A stretch of DNA of 64,000 bases from 2-02-FULL-66-14 sp964651335 (GTDB lineage: Bacteria; Pseudomonadota; Gammaproteobacteria; Burkholderiales; SG8-39): contig CAZYVT010000009.1 of assembly GCA_964651335.1 (NCBI GenBank), forward strand, positions 1 to 64,000, in the 5' to 3' direction. The position numbers and the translations under genes were made by a program. This document shows, in pieces, positions 50,594 to 59,818 of the stretch. The notes under the pieces are model-generated. The model had not been told where the DNA came from, did no database searches, and saw only the letters and a list, made by a program, of their open reading frames with translations. How positions within the stretch are numbered: the first letter of the stretch is position 1; each line of letters opens with the position of its first letter.

Positions 50594-51369
50594 GCCGCCT
50601 GTTGGGGCTTGCGCTGCTCCTGGCCGTTGCCGGCTGCGCGGTGCCGCCGGCACAGGAGCCGGTCATCGAGACTGGCACGATCTCGGGCGAGTCGGGAGAG
50701 CCGCGCAACCGCGCCAAGATCCACACCGAACTCGCCTCGCTTTACTTTGAGCGCGGCAACATGGGCGTGGCGCTCGAGGAACTGCGCATCGCAACCTCTG
50801 CGGACCCGAACTATCCGCAGGCCCACGGCATGTTCGGGTTGGTCTACATGGGGCTGCGCGAGAACCAGCTTGCCGAGCAGAGCTTCGAGCGCGGCCTTCG
50901 GCTCGCACCGCAGGACCCCGACCTGAACCACAACTACGGCTGGTTTCTTTGTCAGACCGCGCGCGAGACCGAGGCGGTCAAGTACTTCATGCTGGCGATC
51001 CGCAATCCGCTCTACGTCACGCCGTGGCGCTCGTACGCGGCCGCCGGCACCTGCGCCCTGCGAAAAAACCAGATCAAGGATGCAGAGGAGTATTTTCTGC
51101 GCGCGCTCAGGATCGAGCCGGATGACCCGACGTCGCTCCTCCAGCTCGGCCAGATTCGATACCGGCAGGCCAATTACGACGAGTCGCGCAAGCTGGTCTC
51201 ACGCTTCAACAAGCTGATCGAGCCGACGCCGGAATCGCTGTGGCTTGCGTTGCGAGTCGAGCGCAAACTCGGAGAGCGTGTCGCCGAAGCGGGCTTTGCC
51301 AGTCAGCTGCGGCGGCGTTTTCCCGGTTCGCGCGAGTACCAGCTGTTGCAGCGCGGCGAGTTCGACTGA
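50590..51369 (+). CDS. pilW: Type IV pilus biogenesis/stability lipoprotein (PilF/PilW)
   Basis: This 259-residue outer-membrane lipoprotein has the lipobox LAVAGC with C16 as the acylated cysteine, followed by about six TPR motifs (IHTELASLYFERGNMGVALEE, AHGMFGLVYMGLRENQLAEQ and others). PilF/PilW guides assembly of the PilQ secretin. The gene position between rlmN and rodZ is conserved across beta- and gammaproteobacteria. No pilus structural genes are in the window. Confidence 0.93.
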   Translation: MSRLLGLALLLAVAGCAVPPAQEPVIETGTISGESGEPRNRAKIHTELASLYFERGNMGVALEELRIATSADPNYPQAHGMFGLVYMGLRENQLAEQSFERGLRLAPQDPDLNHNYGWFLCQTARETEAVKYFMLAIRNPLYVTPWRSYAAAGTCALRKNQIKDAEEYFLRALRIEPDDPTSLLQLGQIRYRQANYDESRKLVSRFNKLIEPTPESLWLALRVERKLGERVAEAGFASQLRRRFPGSREYQLLQRGEFD

Positions 51370-51371
51370 CG

Positions 51372-52208
51372 ATGGAACCAGAGCGCGTCGAGCGGGCGTC
51401 GATGGCGGCGCAGGCAGATCCCGGGATCGCGGTGGGCGAGGCGCTCGCGGACCGCCGGCGTGCGCTCGGGTATTCGGTCGAAGATATCGCGCTCAAGCTG
51501 AAATTCCGTCCAAGACAGATCGAGGCACTCGAACAGGGGCGGTTCGACAGCCTGTCGGGTCCGACGTTTGTGCGCGGCATGATGCGCGGTTACGCGCGCC
51601 TGGTCGGGCTGGATCCTGATCCGTTGATCGAGCGCATCGCCTCGCGGTTCGCCGTCCCGGACGATCCGCTTGCCGCAGTCTCGTTGCGCAAGCCGATGCC
51701 GTTTTCCGACGGCTCGCAGCGGGTCAATGTCGTCTACGCGGCGCTTTCACTCGCCATGATCGGCGTGATCGGTGCGGTCGCTTGGGAGTGGCACGAGGAG
51801 CGCTCGGCAAGAAACCGGCTCGTGTTCGTGCGCGCCGCCCAGGCGCCGCTGGAGCCGGCGCGCGTGCCGGTCGAAGTGGCGGCAACCACGCTCGCAGCCG
51901 TCGAGCCGCCGCCGGCGGTGCAGGAAGCGGGTCGCCCCGCCGAGGTCGAAGAGCCCCGTGCGCAGGACGCTACGCGCCGGATCACGCTGCGCTTTGATCG
52001 CGAGTCCTGGGTTCAGATTCGTGCCCGTGGCGGCAGGATCCTGCTCTCGCAGCTCAATCCGGCGGGCACGGAGCGTGTGGTCGAGGGCCGGCCGCCGTTC
52101 GACCTGGTGATCGGAAACGCGCAGCATGTGCGGCTCCACTACAACGACCGCTCCATCGACCTCGCCCCGCACGTGAAGGTCGAAGTGGCGCGCTTCACGC
52201 TGGAATGA
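51372..52208 (+). CDS. rodZ: Cytoskeletal protein RodZ
   Basis: This 278-residue bitopic membrane protein links MreB to the elongasome. It has an N-terminal helix-turn-helix domain (about 18-85, GEALADRRRALGYSVEDIA), a single membrane helix at about 119-138 (NVVYAALSLAMIGVIGAVAW) and a periplasmic RodZ_C (DUF4115) domain (about 205-275, LRFDRESWVQIRARGGRILL). The 3' end overlaps ispG. Confidence 0.93.
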   Translation: MEPERVERASMAAQADPGIAVGEALADRRRALGYSVEDIALKLKFRPRQIEALEQGRFDSLSGPTFVRGMMRGYARLVGLDPDPLIERIASRFAVPDDPLAAVSLRKPMPFSDGSQRVNVVYAALSLAMIGVIGAVAWEWHEERSARNRLVFVRAAQAPLEPARVPVEVAATTLAAVEPPPAVQEAGRPAEVEEPRAQDATRRITLRFDRESWVQIRARGGRILLSQLNPAGTERVVEGRPPFDLVIGNAQHVRLHYNDRSIDLAPHVKVEVARFTLE

Positions 52209-53488
52209 CGATGCGGGCGCGCAGGGTCTCGACGCAAGTGCGGGTAGGCGATGTCGCGGTCGGCGGAGGTGCGCCGATCGTCGTCCAGTCGATGACCAAC
52301 ACCGACACCGCAGACGCCGAGTCCACGGCGCGGCAGGTCTTCGAGCTCTGGCGCGCGGGATCGGAGCTGGTGCGCATCACGGTGAACTCGCCCGAGGCGG
52401 CGGCGCAGGTGGCGCGCATCCGCGGGCGGCTCGACGCGATGGCCTGCGACGTGCCGCTGGTCGGGGATTTTCACTTCAACGGTCACAAGCTGCTGTCGCG
52501 ATTCCCCGATTGCGCGCAGGCGCTCGCCAAATATCGCATCAATCCGGGAAACGTCGGCAAGGGCGCGAAGCGCGACGAGCAGTTCGCGACCATGATCGAA
52601 GCGGCATTGCGCTGGGGTAAGCCCGTGCGCATCGGCGTCAACTGGGGCTCGCTCGACCCGGAGCTCCTCGCGCGCGTGATGGACGAGAACGCGAAGCGCC
52701 ACGAGCCCCTGTCGGCCGGCGAGGTGACGCGCGAGGCGCTGATTCGATCCGCGCTCGAATCCGCTGCGCAGGCGCAGGTTCTTGGACTTGGCGCAGACCG
52801 CATCGTGATCTCGTGCAAGGTGAGCGGCGTGCAGGATCTGATCGCGGTCTATCGGGATCTCGCGCGCCGCTGCGGCTATGCGCTGCATCTGGGCCTGACC
52901 GAGGCCGGGATGGGCTCCAAGGGCATCGTCGCTTCGAGCGCAGCGATGGCAGTGCTGCTGCAGGAAGGCATTGGAGATACGGTTCGGGTCTCGCTGACGC
53001 CTGAGCCCGGCGGCGACCGGACCCGCGAAGTCGTGGTCGCGCAGGAGTTGCTGCAGACGATGGGGCTGCGCAGTTTCATGCCTCTGGTCGCGGCATGCCC
53101 GGGGTGCGGCCGCACCACCAGCACGTTGTTCCAGGAACTGGCCGACCGCATCCAGTCGTACCTCCGCGCGCAGATGCCGTTGTGGCGCGAGAGCTACCCG
53201 GGCGTAGAGGACCTGCGCGTCGCGGTGATGGGCTGCGTGGTAAACGGTCCTGGAGAGTCCAAGCACGCCGACATCGGCATCAGCCTTCCGGGCACGAACG
53301 AGATCCCGGTCGCGCCGGTTTACATCGACGGGGAGAAGACGGTGACGCTGAAGGGCGAGCGGATCGCCGAGGAGTTCCAGGCGATTGTCGAGAACTACGT
53401 GAGGCGAAAATTCGCGCCGGGCGCACAACACGGGCACGAGACGCCGCCGGTCGCCCCGAAAGAAATCCCGATCAAGGCAGCCTTGTAG
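52205..53488 (+). CDS. ispG: 4-hydroxy-3-methylbut-2-enyl diphosphate synthase (GcpE)
   Basis: This 427-residue iron-sulphur enzyme of the MEP isoprenoid pathway reduces MEcPP to HMBPP. The cluster ligands C298, C301 (ACPGCGRTTST) and C344 (GCVVNGPGES) are present. IVVQSMTNTDTADAEST is the N-terminal signature. The ATG overlaps the rodZ stop. Length is that of the longer proteobacterial form with the insert in the middle region. Confidence 0.97.
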   Translation: MTMRARRVSTQVRVGDVAVGGGAPIVVQSMTNTDTADAESTARQVFELWRAGSELVRITVNSPEAAAQVARIRGRLDAMACDVPLVGDFHFNGHKLLSRFPDCAQALAKYRINPGNVGKGAKRDEQFATMIEAALRWGKPVRIGVNWGSLDPELLARVMDENAKRHEPLSAGEVTREALIRSALESAAQAQVLGLGADRIVISCKVSGVQDLIAVYRDLARRCGYALHLGLTEAGMGSKGIVASSAAMAVLLQEGIGDTVRVSLTPEPGGDRTREVVVAQELLQTMGLRSFMPLVAACPGCGRTTSTLFQELADRIQSYLRAQMPLWRESYPGVEDLRVAVMGCVVNGPGESKHADIGISLPGTNEIPVAPVYIDGEKTVTLKGERIAEEFQAIVENYVRRKFAPGAQHGHETPPVAPKEIPIKAAL

Positions 53489-53500
53489 CTGCGTTCCCCG

Positions 53501-54787
53501 ATGATCGACAAGAACCAAGCCGCCATCCGGTCGGTCAGGGGCATGAACGATGTCCTGCCCGACGAGGCGCGACTATGGCTTGCCTTCGAGCGCACCGTCG
53601 AGGGCTGCCTCGAGCGCTGGGGCTACCGCAACATCCGCTTGCCGCTGGTCGAGAACACGGCGCTGTTCCGGCGCGCGATCGGCGAGGCAACCGACATCGT
53701 CGAAAAGGAGATGTATTCCTGGCGCGACGAGCTGAACGCCGAGGAACTGACCCTGCGCCCCGAAGGCACCGCGGGCTGTGTGCGCGCCGCGATCGAGCAC
53801 AACCTGCTGTACGACGGCCCCAAGCGGCTGTGGTATGCGGGCCCGATGTACCGGCACGAGCGGCCGCAGAAGGGCCGCTACCGGGAGTTCCATCAATACG
53901 GCGCCGAGGCGCTCGGATATCCCGGGCCCGACGTCGATGCCGAGCTGATCGTGCTGTGCGCGCGCCTGTGGCGGGAGCTCGCGCTCGACGGCATCCGGCT
54001 CGATCTCAATACCATAGGCTCCGCCGCCGAGCGTGCACGCTATCGGGCCGACCTGGTCAGGCACCTGGAGGCACACGCTGAAAAGCTCGACGCGGATGCG
54101 CGCCGGCGCCTGCACACGAATCCGCTGCGCGTGCTCGACTCGAAGAACCCGATGGTGCAGGAAGTCGTTGCGAAGGCTCCGCCCCTCATGGACTACCTCG
54201 GCGAGGCGTCGGTTGCGCACTTCGAGGAACTGAAAAGACTGCTCACGGCAGCGGAGATCGCATTCTCGGTCAATCCGCGGCTGGTGCGCGGGCTCGACTA
54301 CTACAACCTCACGGTGTTCGAGTGGGTCAGCGACGCGCTCGGCGCCCAGAGCGCAGTGTGCGCCGGGGGGCGCTACGATGGCCTGTTCGCGCAGCTCGGG
54401 GGCAAGCCCGGGCCGGCGGTCGGATGGGCGCTGGGCTGCGAGCGTTTGGTGGCGCTCATGCAGGACTCGGGACGCGCGCCTGCCGCACGCTCTCCGGATG
54501 CCTACGTATTGCAGCAGGGTGCGGGCACGCTAGAGTTCGCTTTCGGGGTCGCGGATGCGCTGCGCAGCGCCGGGTATTCGGTAGTACAGCACGCGGGCGG
54601 CGGCAGTCTCAAGTCGCAGATGAAGAAAGCCGACGCGAGCGGCGCGGCGCTCGCCCTGATCGTCGGCGAGGATGAACTGAGTGCGGGCGAAATCAGCGTA
54701 AAGCCGTTGCGCGACGGGCGGGCGCAGGTGCGCGTCCCGCGCCCCTCGATCATCGGCCGTTTGTCCGAAATCCTCAAAGGTGGGTAG
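53501..54787 (+). CDS. hisS: Histidyl-tRNA synthetase
   Basis: This 428-residue class II synthetase has RGMNDVLPDEARLWLAFER (motif 1 region), LRPEGTAGCVRAAIEH (motif 2 entry) and YRHERPQKGRYREFHQYG (motif 2). The histidine-A signature is LVRGLDYYNLTVFEW, and the motif 3 stretch GWALGCERLV is present. The anticodon-binding domain fills the last 95 residues. It is complete and lies 12 bases after ispG. Confidence 0.97.
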   Translation: MIDKNQAAIRSVRGMNDVLPDEARLWLAFERTVEGCLERWGYRNIRLPLVENTALFRRAIGEATDIVEKEMYSWRDELNAEELTLRPEGTAGCVRAAIEHNLLYDGPKRLWYAGPMYRHERPQKGRYREFHQYGAEALGYPGPDVDAELIVLCARLWRELALDGIRLDLNTIGSAAERARYRADLVRHLEAHAEKLDADARRRLHTNPLRVLDSKNPMVQEVVAKAPPLMDYLGEASVAHFEELKRLLTAAEIAFSVNPRLVRGLDYYNLTVFEWVSDALGAQSAVCAGGRYDGLFAQLGGKPGPAVGWALGCERLVALMQDSGRAPAARSPDAYVLQQGAGTLEFAFGVADALRSAGYSVVQHAGGGSLKSQMKKADASGAALALIVGEDELSAGEISVKPLRDGRAQVRVPRPSIIGRLSEILKGG

Positions 54788-54789
54788 AC

Positions 54790-55431
54790 ATGGCCATGCA
54801 GAATCTCGACCTGGAAGAGCAGGAGCAGCTTGCTGCGCTGAAGGGATGGTGGAGAGACAACGGCAATCTGGTGCTGGGATTGATCGCCGCCGTGGCGCTC
54901 TCGGTTGCCGGATGGCAGGGCTGGCACTGGTACCAGCGCACGCAGGCGCTTCAGGCACATGCGCTGTATGAATCGCTCTCGAAGGCGATCCAGACGGCCG
55001 ATGCCAAGGCCGTGCGCGATACCGCCGGCGCGCTCGCCGAGGGATTCCCGCGCACGCTGTACGCGTCCATGGGCGCGCTCGCCTCGGCCCGCTTTTACTT
55101 CGAGCGCAATGACCTGAAAGGCGCCAAGGCCCAGCTGCAGTGGGTGATCGAACGCTCGTCCTCGGAGGACCTGCGCGATATCGCCCGCCTGAGGATCGCG
55201 GCGCTGCTGCTGGACGAGAAGGCGTACGACGAGGCGCTCTCGCAGTTGCAGGCGAAGCACGGCGAGCCATTCGCGGCGCAATTCGCAGCGCTCAAGGGTG
55301 ACGTCCTGGTCGCAAAGGCGCAGACCGCGGAAGCGAAGGCGGCGTACCGGCTTGCGCTCGAGAAGGCGGAGAAGGCGAACGAGGCATTCCGCACCGGCGT
55401 GCAGTTTCGCCTGGACGCACTCGGGGGATAG
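54790..55431 (+). CDS. YfgM-like ancillary translocon protein
   Basis: This 213-residue protein has one N-terminal membrane helix (about 27-45, NLVLGLIAAVALSVAGWQGW), preceded by the family phrase EEQEQLAALKGWWRDNG. A periplasmic TPR-like domain follows. YfgM works with PpiD at SecYEG and lies between hisS and bamB in most beta- and gammaproteobacteria, as here. The ATG is two bases after the hisS stop. Confidence 0.92.
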   Translation: MAMQNLDLEEQEQLAALKGWWRDNGNLVLGLIAAVALSVAGWQGWHWYQRTQALQAHALYESLSKAIQTADAKAVRDTAGALAEGFPRTLYASMGALASARFYFERNDLKGAKAQLQWVIERSSSEDLRDIARLRIAALLLDEKAYDEALSQLQAKHGEPFAAQFAALKGDVLVAKAQTAEAKAAYRLALEKAEKANEAFRTGVQFRLDALGG

Positions 55432-55433
55432 CC

Positions 55434-56591
55434 GTGCGACGCATCCATGCCGTATTCGCCGCGGCAGTGCTCACGTCGTGCTCGAGCATGCCGAGCCTCA
55501 ATCCGCTGGACTGGTTCAGCTCGGGTCTTTCCGGCCCCAAGCCGGCAGAGCTGCCTGCGCTGACCAATCCGCAGGCGGTGCGCGTGCTCTGGTCCTCGGG
55601 CATCGGCGGCGCGGAGGCGTACGTTTTCAGCCCGGCGCTTGCCGGCGACAGCGTGTACGCCGCGGCGCGCGACGGCGCCGTGGCGCGTTTCGACGCCTCC
55701 ACCGGGCAGGCGCGCTGGAGGACCTCGGTCGGCACGCGGCTTTCCGCAGGCGTCGGCAGTAACGGAAACGTTGCGGTCGTCGCGACCGAGGAAGGCGAAG
55801 TGATTGCGCTCGACGCGCAGACCGGGGCGTTGCGCTGGAAGACTCGCGTTTCGAGCGAGGTGCTTGCCACGCCGGCCGTCGGCGAGGATCTGGTGCTGGT
55901 ACGCAGCGCCGACAGCCGCATCTTCGCGTTTGCCACCGCCGACGGCAAGCGCCGCTGGGTGTTTCAGCGTGCCGCCGCGCCGCTCATCGTGCGCTCCCCC
56001 GCCGGCGTGACGCTCCACGAGGGGCTTGCGTACGCCGGCTTTTCCGGCGGCAAGCTGGTGGCAATCGCGCTCTCGAACGGCAGCGCGCGTTGGGAGGCGA
56101 CCGTGGCGGCGCCAAAGGGAGCGACCGAACTCGAGCGCGTGACCGACATCGTCGGCGTCCCGGCGGTGCTGGGTCGCGAAGTGTGCGCGGCCGCCTTCCA
56201 GGGCCGCGTTGCCTGCTACGACGCGCAGAACGGCACGCAGCAGTGGGCGCGCGACATGTCAACGTTCACCGGCGTGTCGTTCGACGCGCGCTACGTCTTC
56301 GTGAGTGACGATCGCGGCGCGGTGCACGCGCTCGACCGCAGCAACGGCCGCAGCGTATGGAAGCAGGATCGGCTCGCCAACCGGCGCTTGTCACTTCCTC
56401 TTGCGCTGGGAAGCGAGCTCGCGCTGGGCGATTTCGAAGGCTATGTCCACTTCCTCTCGCGCGACGCGGGCACTTTCGTCGCGCGCTTTGCGACCGACGG
56501 CAGCGCGGTGCTGGCGGCGCCGCTTCGCATTGCGGCGGGGTTTCTGGTGCAGACGCGAAACGGCGGGCTGTACGCGCTCAGTTCGCGGTGA
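55434..56591 (+). CDS. bamB: Outer membrane assembly lipoprotein BamB
   Basis: This 385-residue beta-propeller subunit of the BAM complex has PQQ/WD-like repeats (GQARWRTSVGTRLSAGVG, GALRWKTRVSSEVLATP, GKRRWVFQRAAAPLIVRSP and others, roughly eight). The N-terminal signal ends in AVLTSCSSMPSL, with a probable lipid-attachment cysteine at residue 16. The start is GTG. Its stop overlaps the der start (GTGA). Confidence 0.95.
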   Translation: MRRIHAVFAAAVLTSCSSMPSLNPLDWFSSGLSGPKPAELPALTNPQAVRVLWSSGIGGAEAYVFSPALAGDSVYAAARDGAVARFDASTGQARWRTSVGTRLSAGVGSNGNVAVVATEEGEVIALDAQTGALRWKTRVSSEVLATPAVGEDLVLVRSADSRIFAFATADGKRRWVFQRAAAPLIVRSPAGVTLHEGLAYAGFSGGKLVAIALSNGSARWEATVAAPKGATELERVTDIVGVPAVLGREVCAAAFQGRVACYDAQNGTQQWARDMSTFTGVSFDARYVFVSDDRGAVHALDRSNGRSVWKQDRLANRRLSLPLALGSELALGDFEGYVHFLSRDAGTFVARFATDGSAVLAAPLRIAAGFLVQTRNGGLYALSSR

Positions 56592-57928
56592 AACCCGTCA
56601 TCGCCCTGGTGGGGCGGCCGAACGTAGGAAAGTCCACGCTGTTCAATCGCCTGACGCGCAGGCGCGATGCGATCGTCGTCGACGTGCCGGGCGTGACGCG
56701 CGATCGGCACTACGGTGAAGGGCGGCTGGGCGGGCGGCCGTTCCTCGCGATCGACACCGGAGGGCTGGAGCCCAGTGCGAAGGAGGGCATCTTCGTGCAG
56801 ATGGCGCGCCAGACCGAGCAGGCGATCGCCGAGGCCGACGCCGTGATCCTGATGACCGACGCGCGCGGCGGGCTCGCCGCCGCAGACCGCGCGATCGCCG
56901 AGCGGCTGCGCCGGTTGCGCACCAAAACCTGGGTCGCGGTGAACAAGAGCGAGGCGCTCGCGCCCGAAGTCGCGGCGGCCGAATTTCACGAGCTGGGCCT
57001 GGGCGACCCGGCGGCGATCTCCGCGGCGCACGGCAGCGGCGTTCGGGAGCTGATCGAAGCGGTGCTGGCCGATTTTCCGGAGCAGGAACCGGAGCGCGGC
57101 GAGGAGCGGGACGACCGGCCGCGGGTCGCGATCGTGGGGCGGCCGAATGTCGGCAAGTCCACGCTGGTGAACGCGCTGGTCGGCGAGGAGCGGGTCATCG
57201 TGTTCGAGCAGCCGGGTACGACCCGGGATCCGATCGAGGTTCCGTTCGAGCGCTCGGGCAGGCGCTATACGCTCATCGACACGGCGGGCTTGAGAAAGCG
57301 CGGCAAGAGTGGCGCCGATGTCGAACGATTCTCGATCGTCAAGACGCTGCAGGCGATCGAGGCGTCCAATGTGGAAGTACTCGTGCTGGATGCCGCCGAG
57401 GGCATCAGCGAGCAGGATGCGCACGTTGCGGGCTACATCCTCGAGTGCGGACGGGCAGTGGTCGTTGCCGTGAACAAGTGGGACGCCGCGGACCGCGAGG
57501 CGCGGGCGCGGATCAAAGCCGAGCTGGACTGGAAACTGGGCTTCCTCGGCTTTGCCGAAACGCACTTCATCTCCGCAAAGGACGGCAAGGGGCTGGGCGA
57601 GCTGCTGCAGTCGGTGGATCGCGCCCACGCCGCCGCCACGGCCAAGCTTTCGACGCCGCGGCTGACGCGCGCCCTGATCAACGCGGTCGCGCGCCAGGCG
57701 CCGCCGCGCAAAGGCTACGCGCGCCCCAAGATGCGGTACGCGCACCAGGGCGGCTCGAAGCCGCCGCGCATCGTCATCCACGGCAACGCCCTCGACCGGG
57801 TGCCGGACTCGTACCGGCGCTACCTCGAAGGGGTGTTTCGCAAGACCTTTGGCCTGGTGGGTACGCCGCTCGCGATTGAATTCAGGACCGGACGGAATCC
57901 CTACGCGCAGCGCGCGAAGCAGCGCTAG
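56588..57928 (+). CDS. der: Ribosome-assembly GTPase Der (EngA)
   Basis: This 446-residue protein has two tandem GTPase domains, each with GRPNVGKST (near residues 9 and 184), DTGGLE or DTAGLRKRG G3 elements, and NKSE/NKWD G4 motifs. A C-terminal KH-like domain ends in IEFRTGRNPYA. It acts in 50S subunit maturation. The GTG at 56588 starts the family-typical KPVIALVGRPNVGKST. The stop overlaps that of the convergent glycosyltransferase. In relatives hfq and hflX usually follow der, and here they do not. Confidence 0.97.
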   Translation: MKPVIALVGRPNVGKSTLFNRLTRRRDAIVVDVPGVTRDRHYGEGRLGGRPFLAIDTGGLEPSAKEGIFVQMARQTEQAIAEADAVILMTDARGGLAAADRAIAERLRRLRTKTWVAVNKSEALAPEVAAAEFHELGLGDPAAISAAHGSGVRELIEAVLADFPEQEPERGEERDDRPRVAIVGRPNVGKSTLVNALVGEERVIVFEQPGTTRDPIEVPFERSGRRYTLIDTAGLRKRGKSGADVERFSIVKTLQAIEASNVEVLVLDAAEGISEQDAHVAGYILECGRAVVVAVNKWDAADREARARIKAELDWKLGFLGFAETHFISAKDGKGLGELLQSVDRAHAAATAKLSTPRLTRALINAVARQAPPRKGYARPKMRYAHQGGSKPPRIVIHGNALDRVPDSYRRYLEGVFRKTFGLVGTPLAIEFRTGRNPYAQRAKQR

Positions 57929-58668
57929 TCGCGGGAGGTGGAGCGCATGCTCTGGATCAGCCCGGGAAGGTACAGGCCGCGCGATATCAGGCTCCAGGCG
58001 ACCATGCGAACGATGCGCCAGGTGTCTCGCGCAGTGCGATAGTGGCTCGCCCGCGCGTGGCGCGGGTAGATCGTGGCGACTTGAACGAATACGCTGCGTA
58101 TTCCGAGGCGGCCGGCCTCGATCAGGAACTCGCTCTCGAACGTGAACCCCGCCCTCCGGTCGTGTGCGACGCGGACGCGTCTGAGCACGTCCGCGGGGTA
58201 GAGCCGGTATCCCGACTGGCTGTCGATGATCGAATAGCCGGCTGCCCAGGCGATCCAGAAGTTTGCAAACCGGTTGCCGAAGTAGCGCAGGGGCGGAAAG
58301 CGGTTCCTGTCCCACAACCGCGCCCCGACGACGATCTTGTCCCGGTGCGCGCTCCAGGCGGCGATCAGGATCGGGATGCACTCCGGCGCATGCTGCCCGT
58401 CGCCATCCAGTGTGATCACGACGTCCGGGTGCTCCGCCAGCGCGAGCGACATCCCGCGCCACAGGCTCGCCCCTTTGCCCATGTTGCATGGATTCGCACT
58501 CACCGTCACCGGCAGATCGGCCAGCGCAGCTGCGGTCCCGTCCGACGAGCCGTCGTCCACGACGATGACCCGGGGAATCTGAGTCAATGCCCGCGATACG
58601 ACATCGCGGATCGTCGCCGCTTCATTGAATGCCGGGATGACCACGATGGCGCGCGGCGCGTCGCTCAA
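57925..58668 (-). CDS. Family 2 glycosyltransferase
   Basis: This 247-residue GT-A protein has VVIPAFNEAATIRDVV at the start, VVDDGSSDGTAAAL, and the metal-binding D-x-D in ITLDGDGQHAPE. It resembles dolichyl-phosphate-mannose-synthase-like enzymes and the glycosyltransferases found in aryl polyene and flexirubin loci. The TTG start overlaps the ketoreductase stop (TTGA). It is the last gene of the minus-strand cluster, so it may modify the lipid head group. Confidence 0.88.
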   Translation of the reverse strand: MSDAPRAIVVIPAFNEAATIRDVVSRALTQIPRVIVVDDGSSDGTAAALADLPVTVSANPCNMGKGASLWRGMSLALAEHPDVVITLDGDGQHAPECIPILIAAWSAHRDKIVVGARLWDRNRFPPLRYFGNRFANFWIAWAAGYSIIDSQSGYRLYPADVLRRVRVAHDRRAGFTFESEFLIEAGRLGIRSVFVQVATIYPRHARASHYRTARDTWRIVRMVAWSLISRGLYLPGLIQSMRSTSRD

Positions 58669-59387
58669 GCCATCGCTCCGTTGATCTGGATCAGCTGGCC
58701 GGAGATGTACCCCGCGGCGTCCGAAGCGAGGAACGCGACCAGCGCGGCGACCTCCGCCGGCGTTCCCGCGCGCTTCATCGGCACCAGCGACGCGATCATT
58801 TGGGGGCTGAAGACGCGGTCGGACATGGACGAAGAGATGATCCCGGGCGCAACGACGTTGACGGTGACGCCGCGGGACGCGAGCTCCAGCGCCAGAGACC
58901 GGGTCGCGCCGTGCAGCCCCGACTTGGCCGCCGCGTAGTTGGCCTGCCCCCGGTTGCCGAGCACGGCAGCGACCGAAGACAGACTCAGGATCCGGCCCCA
59001 GCGGGTCGCGATCATCGGCAACAGCAGCGGTCGCGTGACGTTGAAGAAACCGTTGAGAGACACGGCGAGGACACTCTCCCACTGCTCCTGCGTCATGCCG
59101 GCCATCGGCGCGTCCGAGTGTATCCCCGCATTGTTGATCAGGATCTGGATGGGCCCGCCCCCGAGCAGCCGTTCCAGTTCCCGCCGTGTGACGCCGGCAT
59201 CCGTGACGTCGAACGCGATCGGTTCGGCGCTGCCGCCTGCAGTACGGATCTCATCCGCAATACGCGCTGCCTCGGAGACATTGCGGTGAGCGTGGATCGC
59301 GACATGCGCCCCATCGCGCGCCAGGGCGCGGCAGATCGCCGCACCGATCGCACCGCTGCCGCCAGTGACCAGGGCTCTGCGCGTCAT
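58665..59387 (-). CDS. 3-oxoacyl-ACP reductase (FabG/ApeQ-like SDR)
   Basis: This 240-residue ketoreductase has TGGSGAIG (residues 8-15), the NNAG motif and the catalytic S138, Y151 and K155 (NYAAAKSG). Between a dehydratase and a glycosyltransferase it would reduce the beta-keto group during iterative chain building. The ATG overlaps the dehydratase stop. Confidence 0.9.
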   Translation of the reverse strand: MTRRALVTGGSGAIGAAICRALARDGAHVAIHAHRNVSEAARIADEIRTAGGSAEPIAFDVTDAGVTRRELERLLGGGPIQILINNAGIHSDAPMAGMTQEQWESVLAVSLNGFFNVTRPLLLPMIATRWGRILSLSSVAAVLGNRGQANYAAAKSGLHGATRSLALELASRGVTVNVVAPGIISSSMSDRVFSPQMIASLVPMKRAGTPAEVAALVAFLASDAAGYISGQLIQINGAMA

Positions 59388-59818
59388 CGTCCCGGTTCGA
59401 TCGGCAGCACGACCAGTGCCTGCCCGGCGACGAGTTCACGGTCCTCCGCTGCCACGCGGAAGCCGTACTTCGATGATGCTGAAGTCACGGCAAGCTGATG
59501 GGCAGTCACGGTCAACTCGGAACGCAGATCATCGAGCCGGTCAATCCGGAATGCAACGTCGCGCAACCTCGCGAGGTAGCCGACGCGCGGCCGGCTGCGT
59601 CCGGTGGCGAGCCCATGGTGCACCGCCATGGCTTGCGCTGCGTATTCGATGGCGGCGAGCGCGGGCAGTCGTCCGGCGCTGCGCAGCGGGTTGCCGGGAT
59701 CACGATGGCTCGTCGCACGACACACGATGCTCTCCCGGTTCCAGCTCACCACGCTTTCCAGCAGGCACATCGCGCCTGCATGCGGGATGAGTCTCGCAAT
59801 GGCGCCGTGCCCGCTCAT
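59384..59818 (-). CDS. Hotdog-fold 3-hydroxyacyl-ACP dehydratase (ApeP-like)
   Basis: This 144-residue single-hotdog protein has LIPHAGAMCLLESVVSW at the N-terminus, containing the catalytic histidine of FabZ/ApeP-type dehydratases, and PALAAIEYAAQAMAVHHG in the central helix. It would remove water from 3-hydroxyacyl-ACP. ATG 59818 overlaps the stop of the preceding gene (TGATG); a GTG directly before it is an alternative. Confidence 0.88.
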   Translation of the reverse strand: MSGHGAIARLIPHAGAMCLLESVVSWNRESIVCRATSHRDPGNPLRSAGRLPALAAIEYAAQAMAVHHGLATGRSRPRVGYLARLRDVAFRIDRLDDLRSELTVTAHQLAVTSASSKYGFRVAAEDRELVAGQALVVLPIEPGR